From Gammaproteobacteria bacterium 13_2_20CM_66_19 (GTDB lineage Bacteria > Pseudomonadota > Gammaproteobacteria > Steroidobacterales > Steroidobacteraceae), in NCBI GenBank assembly GCA_001914695.1, contig MNCZ01000099.1, positions 1 through 64,000 on the forward strand: a stretch of DNA of 64,000 bases. Direction: 5' to 3'. A program made the translations under genes and the position numbers. The notes beneath the pieces were generated by a model. It was not told where the DNA came from and ran no database searches. It saw nothing but the letters and a program-made list of their open reading frames with translations. Below are positions 33,475 to 42,162 of the stretch, in pieces (within the stretch, counting starts at the first letter, position 1; each line of letters begins with the position of its first letter).

Positions 33475-34667
33475 TGCACCGCCCGCGGATAGGAGCCGAG
33501 CACCCGGAAGAGCGAGGCGCGCTTCCTGAGCGCCGCCAGCGCCTTGGACACCCGCGGCTCGTCGGCATGCCCCTCGAGGTCCATGAAGAACACGTAGTCC
33601 CACTTGCGCCGCCTGGAGGGCCGCGACTCGATGCGGGTGAGCGACACCCGGTGGCGCGCGAGCGGCTCGAGCAGCCGGTAGAGCGCCCCGGGCGCGTCGG
33701 TGTGCCCCACCGAGACGAGGAGCGTCGTGCGATCCTCGCCGCTCGGGGCGAAGAGCCTGCGCCCGAGCACGAGGAAGCGCGTCGTGTTGTCGGCGCGGTC
33801 CTCGATCTCCGCGACCAGGATCTTCAGGCCATAGATCTCGGCCGCGGTCTCGCCCGCGATCGCGGCGCTCCCCTTCTCGTCGCGGGCGCGCCGCGCCCCC
33901 TCGGCGTTGCTGGATACCGGCACCTGCTCGACGCCCGGCAGGTGCTCGTCCAGCCACTGCCGGCACTGGCCGAGAGACTGGGGGTGCGAGCAGACGCGCT
34001 CGATGCGCGCGATCTCGCTCATGGCGCCCATGAGGTGATGACGCACGCGCAACTCCACCTCGCCGCAGATCTTGAGCGGGGAAGTGAGGAAGCGATCGAG
34101 CGTGTGGTTGACCGTGCCCTCGGTGGAGTTCTCGATCGGCACGACGCCGAAGTCGGCGCTCCCCGATTCCACCTCGTGAAATACCTCATCGATCGAGGCG
34201 AGAGGGAGCGCGCGTACGGAGTGGCCGAAGTGATTGAGCACCGCGGTCTGAGTGAAGGTGCCTTCGGGACCGAGGAACGCCACCTTGAGCGGCTCCTGCT
34301 GCGCAAGACACGCCGACATGATCTCACGGAACAGGCGCAGGATCTCCGCATCGCGCAACGGCCCGGTGTTGCGCGCCTGGGCCTGCCGCAGCACCTGCGC
34401 CTCGCGCTCCGGGCGATAGAAATCCACCGTCCGCGCGCCGCTCGTCTTCGAGATCCCGACCTGCTGCGCGAGGCGCGCCCGCTCGTTGATCAGCGCCTGA
34501 ATCTTCTCGTCGACCGCGTCGATGCGGCCGCGCGCCTCCCCGAGATCGAGCGGCCCTGGCGCCGGCGCCGCCCCCGGCGCGATGCGCGCCGGCCCGTCCC
34601 CCGCCGGCGCCCGAGGTGCGGACTTGCGGCGCGCCGCGCGCGGGGGCTTCGGGTTCTTTCGGGCCAT
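33471..34667 (-). CDS. pheA: Bifunctional chorismate mutase/prephenate dehydratase (P-protein)
   Basis: 398-residue enzyme of phenylalanine synthesis. An N-terminal AroQ chorismate mutase domain (EARGRIDAVDEKIQALINERARLAQQVG) is followed by prephenate dehydratase (KVAFLGPEGTFTQTAVLNHFG, ENSTEGTVNHTLDRF, SSNAEGARRARDEKGSAAIAG) and a C-terminal ACT domain with HTDAPGALYRLLEPLARHRVSLTRIESRPSRR, the phenylalanine-binding region. The first ~40 residues are Pro/Ala/Arg-rich and not part of the family core. The gene lies 27 bases after serA and overlaps aroA by four bases. Feedback inhibition by Phe is expected. Confidence 0.95.
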   Translation of the reverse strand: MARKNPKPPRAARRKSAPRAPAGDGPARIAPGAAPAPGPLDLGEARGRIDAVDEKIQALINERARLAQQVGISKTSGARTVDFYRPEREAQVLRQAQARNTGPLRDAEILRLFREIMSACLAQQEPLKVAFLGPEGTFTQTAVLNHFGHSVRALPLASIDEVFHEVESGSADFGVVPIENSTEGTVNHTLDRFLTSPLKICGEVELRVRHHLMGAMSEIARIERVCSHPQSLGQCRQWLDEHLPGVEQVPVSSNAEGARRARDEKGSAAIAGETAAEIYGLKILVAEIEDRADNTTRFLVLGRRLFAPSGEDRTTLLVSVGHTDAPGALYRLLEPLARHRVSLTRIESRPSRRRKWDYVFFMDLEGHADEPRVSKALAALRKRASLFRVLGSYPRAVQ

Positions 34668-34694
34668 GGACAGGCGCTCCCCCTTGCCGTGCGC

Positions 34695-35864
34695 TCAGGC
34701 GATGCGCGCCGACAGCACCCCGTCGATGGCGCCGATCCTCGCGAGGAGCTCCTCGCCGACGCCGCCGTCGGCATCGATGAGCGTGTAGGCGTACTCGCCG
34801 CGCGACTTGTTCAGCAGGTCGGCGATATTGATCCCATGCGCGGCGAGACAGGTGGAGATCTGGCCTACCATGTTGGGCACGTTGCGGTTGGCGACGCTGA
34901 GTCGCGTGGTGTTCGGTACCCTCGGCAGCACCGCCTCCGGATAGTTGACGCTGTTTCTTATGTTGCCGTTCTCGAGAAAGTCGCGCAGCTGCTCGGCGAC
35001 CATGACGGCGCAGTTCTCCTCCGCCTCCCCGGTCGAGGCGCCGAGATGCGGCAGGGTCATCACCCGGGGATGCTCCTTGAGCAGACGGCTCGGGAAATCG
35101 CACACGTAGGCATGCAGCCGCCCGGCGTCCAGAGCCGCGAGCACCGCGGCGCTGTCGACGATGGCGGCGCGCGCGAAGTTGAGCAGCGTCGCGCCGGACC
35201 TCGCGAGCGCGAGCCGCGCGCCGTTCACCAGTGCCTCGGTGCTCTCATTCAGGGGCACGTGCACCGTGATCGCGTCGGAGCGCGTGAACAGGTCTTCGAG
35301 GGAGAGTGCCTGTTCGACGCTCGACGACAGCTGCCAGGCGCGCTGCACGGTGAGCTGCGGATCGTAGCCGAGCACCTTCATGCCGAGCGCCAGCGCCGAA
35401 TTCGCCACCTCGACGCCGACCGCCCCGAGCCCCACCACCCCGAGCGTGCGACCGGGGAGCTCGAAGCCGAGGAAGCTCTTCTTGCCCTTCTCGACCGCGG
35501 CCTCGATGGCCGCATCGTCCCCCTCGAGGGCACGCACGAACAGCCACGCGGGTCCGATGTTGCGCGCCGCCAGCAGCAGCCCCGCCAGCACCAGCTCCTT
35601 CACCGCGTTGGCGTTGGCGCCCGGGGTGTTGAAGACCGGAATGCCGCGCCGGCTCATCTGGTCGATGGGGATGTTGTTCACGCCCGCGCCGGCGCGGCCG
35701 ATGGCGCGCACGCCCGGCGGGATCGCGAAGTCGTGCAGGTCGGCCGAGCGCACCAGGATCGCGTCGGGGTTCGTCACCTTCGCGCCGACCTCGTAGCGCT
35801 CGCGCGGCAGCCGCGCGAGCCCCCGGCTGCTGATCTCGTTGAGCGTCAGGATACGGTAAGCCAT
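34695..35864 (-). CDS. serA: D-3-phosphoglycerate dehydrogenase
   Basis: 389-residue NAD enzyme for the first step of serine synthesis. It has SADLHDFAIPPGVRAIGRAGAGVNNI, the Rossmann motif VVGLGAVGVEVANSAL, the catalytic Arg/Glu/His set around LLNFARAAIVDSAAV and LPHLGASTGEAEENC, and an ACT-like C-terminal domain (NVPNMVGQISTCLAAHGINIADLL) that should bind serine. At this length it is the short two-domain-plus-ACT form. It starts six bases after the stop of serC, so both first serine-pathway steps are co-transcribed. Confidence 0.94.
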   Translation of the reverse strand: MAYRILTLNEISSRGLARLPRERYEVGAKVTNPDAILVRSADLHDFAIPPGVRAIGRAGAGVNNIPIDQMSRRGIPVFNTPGANANAVKELVLAGLLLAARNIGPAWLFVRALEGDDAAIEAAVEKGKKSFLGFELPGRTLGVVGLGAVGVEVANSALALGMKVLGYDPQLTVQRAWQLSSSVEQALSLEDLFTRSDAITVHVPLNESTEALVNGARLALARSGATLLNFARAAIVDSAAVLAALDAGRLHAYVCDFPSRLLKEHPRVMTLPHLGASTGEAEENCAVMVAEQLRDFLENGNIRNSVNYPEAVLPRVPNTTRLSVANRNVPNMVGQISTCLAAHGINIADLLNKSRGEYAYTLIDADGGVGEELLARIGAIDGVLSARIA

Positions 35865-35870
35865 TTGCCT

Positions 35871-36953
35871 TCAGCCGTGGCGGCGCTCGAATTCCTTCAT
35901 GAAAGCCACCAGGGCCTGCACCCCCTCGAGCGGCATCGCGTTGTAGAGGCTCGCGCGCATGCCGCCGACGGAGCGATGGCCCTCGAGGTTGGCGAGCCCG
36001 GCGCGGCGGGCCTCGGCGACGAAGGTCTCATCGAGCGAAGGCGTGGCGAGCGTGAAGGGCACGTTCATCCACGAGCGGCACTCCCGCGCGACCGGGTTCG
36101 AGTAGAAGCCGGAGCCGTCGATCGCCTGATAGAGCAGCTCCGCCTTGGCGCGGTTGCGCGCGGCGACCGCACCGAGTCCCCCCTGCGCCCTCAGCCACCG
36201 GAACACGAGGCCCGCGCAGTACCACGCGAAGGTGGGCGGGGTGTTGAGCATCGACCCTGCCTCCGCGATGCCTTTGTAGTCCCACACCGCGGGCGTCCCG
36301 GGCCGCGACTTGCCCGTCAGCTCCTCGCGCACGATGACGACCGTGAGACCGGCCGGCCCGATGTTCTTCTGCGCCCCCGCGTAGATCAGGCCGAACTTCG
36401 ACACCTCGAGAGGACGCGAAAGGATCGTCGAGGACATGTCGGCCACCAGCGGCACGCCGGCGGTGTCGGGCACGTACGGAAACTCCACTCCACCGATCGT
36501 CTCGTTGGGCGTGTAGTGCACGTAGGCGGCGCCCGGGGTGAGGCGCAGCGTCTCGGCGGCAGGCACGGTCGTGTAGCGGGAGGCGCCCTCGTCGGCGACG
36601 ATGCTCACCTTCCCGGCGAGCCGGCGCGCCTCGCCGATCGCCTTCTTCGACCAATGGCCGGTATTCAGGTAATCGACGGCGGAGTCGGCGCGCGCGAGGT
36701 TCAGTGGCACGGCGGCGAACTGACCCGTTGCGCCACCCTGCACGAACAGCACCTTGTAGCTCTCGGGAACCGCGAGCAGCTCGCGCAGCAGCCGCTCGGC
36801 TTCGCGCGCCACCGCGAGGAAGGGCTTGCTGCGATGGCTCACCTCCATCACCGAGGCGCCCGAGCCCTGCCAGTCGGTGAGTTCCCCGCGGACCTGTTCG
36901 AGGACTTCCAGGGGCAGCGCGGCCGGCCCCGCTGCGAAGTTGAAGACGCGCAT
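35871..36953 (-). CDS. serC: Phosphoserine aminotransferase
   Basis: 360-residue PLP enzyme converting 3-phosphohydroxypyruvate to phosphoserine; it also acts in pyridoxal synthesis. The start FNFAAGPAALPLEVLEQV, EVSHRSKPFL, FVQGGATGQFAAVPLNL, LVADMSSTILSRPLEVSKFGLIYAGAQKNIGPAG with the PLP lysine, and the C-terminal GHRSVGGMRASLYNAMPLEGV are all standard. It follows gyrA by only three bases, as in many gammaproteobacteria, and is followed by serA. Confidence 0.96.
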   Translation of the reverse strand: MRVFNFAAGPAALPLEVLEQVRGELTDWQGSGASVMEVSHRSKPFLAVAREAERLLRELLAVPESYKVLFVQGGATGQFAAVPLNLARADSAVDYLNTGHWSKKAIGEARRLAGKVSIVADEGASRYTTVPAAETLRLTPGAAYVHYTPNETIGGVEFPYVPDTAGVPLVADMSSTILSRPLEVSKFGLIYAGAQKNIGPAGLTVVIVREELTGKSRPGTPAVWDYKGIAEAGSMLNTPPTFAWYCAGLVFRWLRAQGGLGAVAARNRAKAELLYQAIDGSGFYSNPVARECRSWMNVPFTLATPSLDETFVAEARRAGLANLEGHRSVGGMRASLYNAMPLEGVQALVAFMKEFERRHG

Positions 36954-36956
36954 GGC

Positions 36957-39560
36957 CTAAGTATCTGCGGCCGGCTCGCCGGCGCCGGCCTGCAACTCGC
37001 GCTCGGCCGCGGCCTCCTCTTCGCCCGTATCCAGGCTCTCGACGCGCCCGATCCCGGCGAGCCGCTCGCCTTCGCCGAGCCGGATGAGCCGCACTCCCTG
37101 GGTGTTGCGACCCTGCACGGAGATCTCGTCCACCGCGGTGCGCACCAGCGCGCCGGTGGAGCTGATCAGCATGATCTCCTGCCCCGGCATCACCTGCAGC
37201 GCCGCCACCGTGTCGCCGTTGCGGTCGGAAGTCTGCAACGCGATCACGCCCTGGCCGCCGCGGCCGTGCACGGGAAACTCCGCGAGCGGGGAGCGCTTGC
37301 CGTAGCCGGCGGCGGAGCCGGTGAGCACGTGCCCCTCGCCGACCACGATCAGCGAGATCAGCTGCTGGCCGCTACCCAAGCGTATGCCGCGCACCCCGGC
37401 CGCTTCGCGCCCCATGTAGCGCACTTCGCTCTCGTGGAAGCGGATGGCCTTGCCGCCGCTCGACACCAGTATGATCTCGCGCTCGCCGTCGGTGAGCGCC
37501 ACCCCGACCAGCTGATCGTTGTCGTGCAGGTCGACCGCGATGATGCCGGTGGAGCGCGGGCGCGAGAAGGCGCTGAGCGGCGTCTTCTTCACCGTGCCGG
37601 CGCGGGTGGCCATGAACACGAAGTGCTGCTCGTCGTACTGCTTGATCGGCAGCAGCGCGTTGATCTTCTCGCCCTCCTCCAGCGGCAGCAGATTCACCAT
37701 GGGCTTGCCGCGCGCGCCGCGGCCCGCCTGCGGCAGCTCGTAGACCTTGAGCCAATACACCTTGCCGCGGTTGGAGAAGCACAGCACGGTGTCGTGGGTG
37801 TGGGCGACGAACAGCTTCTCGACGAAGTCCTCGTCCTTGACGGCGGTGGCGCTCTTGCCGCGACCGCCCCGGCGCTGGGTCTGATACTCGGTGAGCGGCT
37901 GGCTCTTGGCGTAACCGGCGTGCGACAGCGTCACCACCACGTCCTGAGGCTCGATCAGGTCTTCGGTGGTGAGGTCGAGGTGATCGCGATTGATCTCCGT
38001 GCGGCGCGCATCGCCGTAGTTCGTGCGGATCTCGAGCAGCTCCTCGCGCACCACCTGGGTGAGCCGCTCGGGGCGCGCCAGGATGTCGCTGAGGTCCTGG
38101 AGCTGCGCGAGGAGCTCGCGGTACTCGGCGACGATCTTGTCCTGCTCGAGCCCGGTGAGCCGGTGCAGCCGCATGTCGAGGATCGCCTGCGCCTGCGCGT
38201 CGGACAGCCGGTAGGCCCCGCCGGCGAGTCCGGCCTCGGCCGGCAGCTCCCGCGGGCGCGTGGAGATGGCGCCGGCGCGCTCGAGCAGCTCGCTCACGAT
38301 GCCCGGCGGCCAGGAGCGCGCGAGCAGCCCCGCGCGCGCCTCGGCGGGCGAGGCGGCGGCCTTGATGAGCGCGATCACTGCATCGATGTTGGCGAGCGCG
38401 ACCGCGAGGCCCTCGAGGATGTGCGCCCGCTCGCGCGCCTTGGCGAGGTCGAAGATCGTCCGCCGGGTGACGACCTCACGCCGGTGGCGGATGAACGCCT
38501 CCAGCATCTCCTTCAGCGACATCAGCTTCGGCTGGCCGTCCTGGAGCGCCACCATGTTGATGCCGAACACCGTCTCCAAAGGCGTCTGGGCATACAGGTT
38601 GTTGAGGACGATCTCGGTGACCTCGCCGCGGCGCAGCTCGATCACGATGCGCATGCCGTCCTTGTCGGATTCGTCGCGCAGCCCGTCGCCGGCGATGCCG
38701 TCGATCTGCTTCTCGCGCACCAGCTCCGCGATGCGCTCGATGAGGCGCGCTTTGTTCACCTGGTAGGGGAGCTCGGTCACCACGATCGCCTGGCGATCGC
38801 CCCGGCCGATGTCCTCGATGCTGACCCGCGCGCGCACCGACAGGCGCCCCCGCCCGGTGCGATAGGCGGTGGCGATCTCCTGCGCGCCGTTGATGATGCC
38901 GCCGGTCGGGAAGTCCGGCCCCGGCATGTGCTGCATGAGCGAGGCGAGCGGCAGCGACGGATCCTCGAGCAGCGCCAGGCACGCATCGACGGTCTCCGTG
39001 AGATTGTGCGGCGGAATGTTGGTCGCCATGCCGACCGCAATGCCGGTCTGACCGTTCACCAGCAGGTTCGGGATGCGCGTCGGCAGCACCGAGGGCTCGA
39101 GCTCGGTCTCGTCGTAGTTGGGCGTGAATTCGACGGTTTCCTTGGCGATGTCGGCCAGCAGCTCGTGCGCGATGCGCGACATGCGCACTTCGGTGTAGCG
39201 CATGGCCGCCGGCGGATCGCCGTCGACCGAGCCGAAATTGCCCTGGCCGTCGACCAGCAGGTAGCGGAGCGAGAACGGCTGCGCCATGCGCACGATGGTG
39301 TCGTACACCGCGCTCTCGCCGTGCGGGTGGTACTTGCCGATCACGTCGCCCACCACGCGGGCGGACTTCTTATAGGCCTTGTTCCAGTCGTTGCCGAGCT
39401 CGCGCATGGCGTGCAGCACGCGGCGGTGCACGGGCTTGAGTCCATCACGGACGTCGGGCAGCGCCCGCCCGACGATCACGCTCATGGCATAGTCGAGATA
39501 GGACTGCCGCATCTCTCCTTCGAGACTGACCAGCAGCACTTCACGGGCGATTTCGGCCAT
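36957..39560 (-). CDS. gyrA: DNA gyrase subunit A
   Basis: 867-residue topoisomerase subunit that cuts and religates DNA. I choose ATG 39560 over an in-frame GTG at 39581 because residue numbering then matches E. coli exactly: Ser83 and Asp87 of the quinolone region fall in [10 protein letters not shown]. Ser83 and Asp87 are wild type and only Asp82 is replaced by Glu. The catalytic tyrosine lies in [10 protein letters not shown]. The C-terminal domain starts with the GyrA box QRRGGRGK and has the blade repeats [12 protein letters not shown]-like, ending in an acidic tail ([11 protein letters not shown]). It is the first gene of the operon; an extended -10 lies 50 bases upstream. Confidence 0.97.
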   Translation of the reverse strand: MAEIAREVLLVSLEGEMRQSYLDYAMSVIVGRALPDVRDGLKPVHRRVLHAMRELGNDWNKAYKKSARVVGDVIGKYHPHGESAVYDTIVRMAQPFSLRYLLVDGQGNFGSVDGDPPAAMRYTEVRMSRIAHELLADIAKETVEFTPNYDETELEPSVLPTRIPNLLVNGQTGIAVGMATNIPPHNLTETVDACLALLEDPSLPLASLMQHMPGPDFPTGGIINGAQEIATAYRTGRGRLSVRARVSIEDIGRGDRQAIVVTELPYQVNKARLIERIAELVREKQIDGIAGDGLRDESDKDGMRIVIELRRGEVTEIVLNNLYAQTPLETVFGINMVALQDGQPKLMSLKEMLEAFIRHRREVVTRRTIFDLAKARERAHILEGLAVALANIDAVIALIKAAASPAEARAGLLARSWPPGIVSELLERAGAISTRPRELPAEAGLAGGAYRLSDAQAQAILDMRLHRLTGLEQDKIVAEYRELLAQLQDLSDILARPERLTQVVREELLEIRTNYGDARRTEINRDHLDLTTEDLIEPQDVVVTLSHAGYAKSQPLTEYQTQRRGGRGKSATAVKDEDFVEKLFVAHTHDTVLCFSNRGKVYWLKVYELPQAGRGARGKPMVNLLPLEEGEKINALLPIKQYDEQHFVFMATRAGTVKKTPLSAFSRPRSTGIIAVDLHDNDQLVGVALTDGEREIILVSSGGKAIRFHESEVRYMGREAAGVRGIRLGSGQQLISLIVVGEGHVLTGSAAGYGKRSPLAEFPVHGRGGQGVIALQTSDRNGDTVAALQVMPGQEIMLISSTGALVRTAVDEISVQGRNTQGVRLIRLGEGERLAGIGRVESLDTGEEEAAAERELQAGAGEPAADT

Positions 39561-39608
39561 CGAAGGGCTTGAGTCCCCCACCTTATCCGGCGGCGAAATA
39601 AAACGGCA

Positions 39609-39617
39609 ATTCTATCA
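39609..39617 (-). promoter_or_regulatory. Extended -10 promoter candidate for gyrA operon
   Basis: On the minus strand TGA-TAGAAT forms an extended -10 (TGn plus 5 of 6 consensus bases). No convincing -35 is present, as expected for extended -10 promoters. It would start transcription about 40 bases before the gyrA ATG. Confidence 0.45.
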
Positions 39618-39624
39618 CGCGAGC

Positions 39625-39661
39625 GCCGCCGCCCCGGGGCCTGACGGCCCCGCGAGGCGGC
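39625..39661 (-). terminator. GC-rich hairpin after the GYD-domain gene
   Basis: Nested inverted repeat: inner GGGGCC-TGAC-GGCCCC (39636-39651) and outer GCCGCC/GGCGGC (39625-39630 and 39656-39661). It lies 13-49 bases downstream of the GYD gene stop and upstream of the gyrA promoter. There is no T-run, so termination may be weak or Rho-assisted. Confidence 0.4.
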
Positions 39662-39673
39662 GGGCGAGCGCCT

Positions 39674-39994
39674 TCAGGCGCCCGGGGCTCTGTAGGTGAG
39701 CTTCTTCGTCAGCGCGCGATCGGTCTCCTCAACGGTGAGAAGCGCCGTGGTCCGGGTTCTGGCGATACCGGTCGCGGATACGGCGAGGGAAAGCGCCGCC
39801 GCGCTCACCGTGTCGGGGAACTCCGCAATCACGACGACGTCGCTGTCGCCGAGCGCGAAGTAGAAGGCCTCGACCTTCCCCTCGAGGCTCTCGACCGCCT
39901 TGACGACTGCCTGCTTGCGACCGGACGCCTTGTCTTTCTGCAGGCCGCGCAAGCCTTCGGCCGAATAGGCCGCCTGGATGAGGTACTTGGGCAT
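39674..39994 (-). CDS. GYD domain protein
   Basis: 106-residue small alpha/beta protein of the GYD family, unknown function, related to the dimeric alpha-beta barrel fold. It opens MPKYLIQAAYSAEGLRGLQ, has LEGKVEAFYFALGDSDVVVIAEFPD (matching the family core) and ends TVEETDRALTKKLTYRAPG. ATG 39994 is preceded by AAGGAG at the right distance; longer frames are not supported. It is transcribed on its own toward gyrA with a hairpin in between. Confidence 0.85.
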   Translation of the reverse strand: MPKYLIQAAYSAEGLRGLQKDKASGRKQAVVKAVESLEGKVEAFYFALGDSDVVVIAEFPDTVSAAALSLAVSATGIARTRTTALLTVEETDRALTKKLTYRAPGA

Positions 39995-40114
39995 GGTGTG
40001 CTCCTTGGTGAAAACCGCGCCGCACATTCTAAGCCCGCCCATGCACCGATATACTGCGCGTAAGCGCTTCGCGCTCATCGCGACAGCTCTCGGGGAGTCA
40101 CCGCTGGGAAAACC

Positions 40115-41458
40115 GTGTCCACCAGGCAACCGGCCGACCTGCTGATCGAAGCCCGCTGGCTGCTGCCGATCGCGCCCGCGAACGTCGCTCTTGCCGAGCA
40201 CGCGCTCGCGGTATCGGCGGGACGCATCCTCGCGGTGGGTCCCGCGGCGGAGCTGCGCGAGCGCTTCGAGGCCCGCGAGCACGTAGTGCGTTCGCGCCAT
40301 GTGCTGCTGCCCGGCCTGGTGAACGCCCACACGCACGCCAGCCACGCGCTGCTCCGGGGCCTCCCGGTGCGCGGTCCGCGCTCATCCTGGCTGCGCGAGA
40401 CCCTCGCGCCCATCGAGCGGCGCTGCCTGAGCGCCGACTTCGTGCGCGACGGAACCCGGCTCGCGCTCGCGGAGATGCTGCGCGCCGGGATCACCTGCTT
40501 CGCGGACCTGAGTCTCCATCCGGAGGAGGCCGCGCGCGCTGCGGCCGCGGCGCACGTGCGCGCGGCGATCGCACTGCCGGTCTCGGAAGCCCCCACCCCG
40601 TGGGCGGAGAGTGCGACCGCACATCTCGCCCGCGCCGAACGGCTCTGGGACGAGTACCGGTCGGACCCGCGGATCGCGCTTTACTTCGCGCCGCTCGTCT
40701 CGCACGGTATGAGCGAGGCGCTGCTCACGCGAGTGCGGCGCGTGGCCGATGAGCTCGACGCCCGCATCGCGCTGCACCTCGAGGAATTTGCCGCTCTGAC
40801 GGAGCCTTCCGGGCCCGGGCCGCAGGGCGCGCCTGGCGTCGAGGACAGCGCGCGCGCGCCGCCCGGCTCAGGGTGGCTGCGCCAGCTCAGGGCACTCGGC
40901 CTGCTGCGCGCCGGATTCACCGCGATCGGCGCCACGGTCTGCGATGAGGCGGATCTGGAACTCCTCTCCCGCCACGGCGCGAGCGTGGTCAGCTGTCCGC
41001 AGGCGGATCTGCGCCTCGGCGCGCGTGTCCCGGTCGTGGCGAGGGGCGTCGATCGCGGCGCGCTCGGCACCGACAGTCCGGCCGCGGCCGGCGCGCTCGA
41101 CGTGCTCACCGAAGCGCGCACCGCGGCGCTCGTCTGCGGCGTAGATGCGGCGCAGGCGCTGCGCATGGCGACGCTCGGCGGCGCCGCGGCGCTCGGGCTT
41201 GCCGCGAGGATCGGCTCGCTCGAGCCCGGCAAGGCGGCCGATCTCGCCTGCATCGATCTCGGGGGGCTCAGCGGCGCTCCGGGCTCAGGCGTCCACGACG
41301 CGATCGTGTTCGGGGCCGCCCGCGGCCAGGTGAGCGATGTGTGGACGGCCGGGCGGGCGGCGCTCTGCGCCGGGCGCCTCGTGGCACTCGATGAGGAGGA
41401 GCTCGCCGCGCTCCCCATGCGCTGGGCGGAGCGCATCGGGATGGAGGCCGCCGCGTGA
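40115..41458 (+). CDS. MtaD-like amidohydrolase with degenerate active site
   Basis: 447-residue TRZ/ATZ-type amidohydrolase-fold protein, similar along its length to S-adenosylhomocysteine/5'-methylthioadenosine deaminase. It retains the first metal motif (GLVNAHTHASHALLRGL, His72 and His74) and the strand-8 Asp (GTDSPAA). The conserved PHAPYTV becomes APLVSHGM, the strand-6 His of VHMTQL becomes Gly (IGATVC), and HCPESN becomes SCPQAD. Deamination is therefore doubtful. The start is GTG 40115. It sits where Pseudomonas has mtaD, upstream of ubiG (GTGA overlap), so it is probably a diverged orthologue. Confidence 0.82.
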   Translation: MSTRQPADLLIEARWLLPIAPANVALAEHALAVSAGRILAVGPAAELRERFEAREHVVRSRHVLLPGLVNAHTHASHALLRGLPVRGPRSSWLRETLAPIERRCLSADFVRDGTRLALAEMLRAGITCFADLSLHPEEAARAAAAAHVRAAIALPVSEAPTPWAESATAHLARAERLWDEYRSDPRIALYFAPLVSHGMSEALLTRVRRVADELDARIALHLEEFAALTEPSGPGPQGAPGVEDSARAPPGSGWLRQLRALGLLRAGFTAIGATVCDEADLELLSRHGASVVSCPQADLRLGARVPVVARGVDRGALGTDSPAAAGALDVLTEARTAALVCGVDAAQALRMATLGGAAALGLAARIGSLEPGKAADLACIDLGGLSGAPGSGVHDAIVFGAARGQVSDVWTAGRAALCAGRLVALDEEELAALPMRWAERIGMEAAA

Positions 41459-42162
41459 GCGCACCCGCGGGCGCAAACGCCGACCGCGCGGAGCTCGCGC
41501 GGTTCGAGGCCGCCGCCGCGGGGTTCTGGGATCTGCAGGGAGAGTTCCGGCCGCTGCACCTCATCAACCCGGTGCGGCTCGAATTCATCGCCGAGCGCGC
41601 AAGGCTCGCGCACCAGCGGGTGCTCGATGTCGGCTGCGGCGGCGGGCTCCTCGCCGAGGCGCTCGCGCGCGCCGGCGCACGCGTCACCGCCATCGATCTC
41701 GCGCCCGGAATGATCGAGGTGGCGCGGCTGCACGCGGCGCAGGGCTCCCTCGCCATCGACTACCGCGTCGCCGCCGCAGAGGAGCTCGCGGCGGCGGAGC
41801 CTCGAGCCTTTGACGTCGTGACCTGCATGGAGATGCTCGAGCACGTGCCCGAGCCCGCAGCGATGGTGGCGACGCTCGCGCGCGCGCTGCGCCCGGGCGG
41901 CGCGCTCTTTGTCTCGACGCTCAACCGCAACCTCCGCTCGTTCCTCCTGGCCATCGTCGGCGCGGAGTATCTGCTCAAGTTGATTCCTCGCGGCACGCAC
42001 GAGTACGAGCGGCTCATCCGGCCCGCGGAGCTGGCCCGCTGGGCGCGCTCCGCCGGGCTCGAGCTGCGCTCGATGGCGGGCCTCGAGCTCAACCCCTTCA
42101 CCGCGCGCGCAGCGCTCACTCGCAGCGTCGCGGTGAACTACCTGGCGCATTTCGGGCGATGA
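41455..42162 (+). CDS. ubiG: Ubiquinone O-methyltransferase UbiG
   Basis: 235-residue SAM-dependent methyltransferase performing both O-methylations of ubiquinone synthesis. FWDLQGEFRPLHLINPVRLEFI is the UbiG-specific opening; VLDVGCGGGLLAEALARAGARVTAIDLAPGMI is the SAM site, and EMLEHVPEPAAMV and FVSTLNRNLRSFLLAIVGAEYLLKLIPRGTHEYERLIRP are diagnostic. The start is GTG 41455, overlapping the preceding gene; its own stop overlaps rmuC in ATGA. Confidence 0.96.
   Translation: MSAPAGANADRAELARFEAAAAGFWDLQGEFRPLHLINPVRLEFIAERARLAHQRVLDVGCGGGLLAEALARAGARVTAIDLAPGMIEVARLHAAQGSLAIDYRVAAAEELAAAEPRAFDVVTCMEMLEHVPEPAAMVATLARALRPGGALFVSTLNRNLRSFLLAIVGAEYLLKLIPRGTHEYERLIRPAELARWARSAGLELRSMAGLELNPFTARAALTRSVAVNYLAHFGR

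Noticed and set aside
36957-39560. Quinolone-resistance alleles in gyrA
   Set aside because: Ser83 and Asp87 are wild type; only the neutral Asp82 to Glu change is present.
33465-39572. A 2035-codon plus-strand open frame
   Set aside because: It is exactly antisense to pheA, serA, serC and gyrA, is Arg/Glu/His-rich without any domain, and exists because of GC-rich codon bias.
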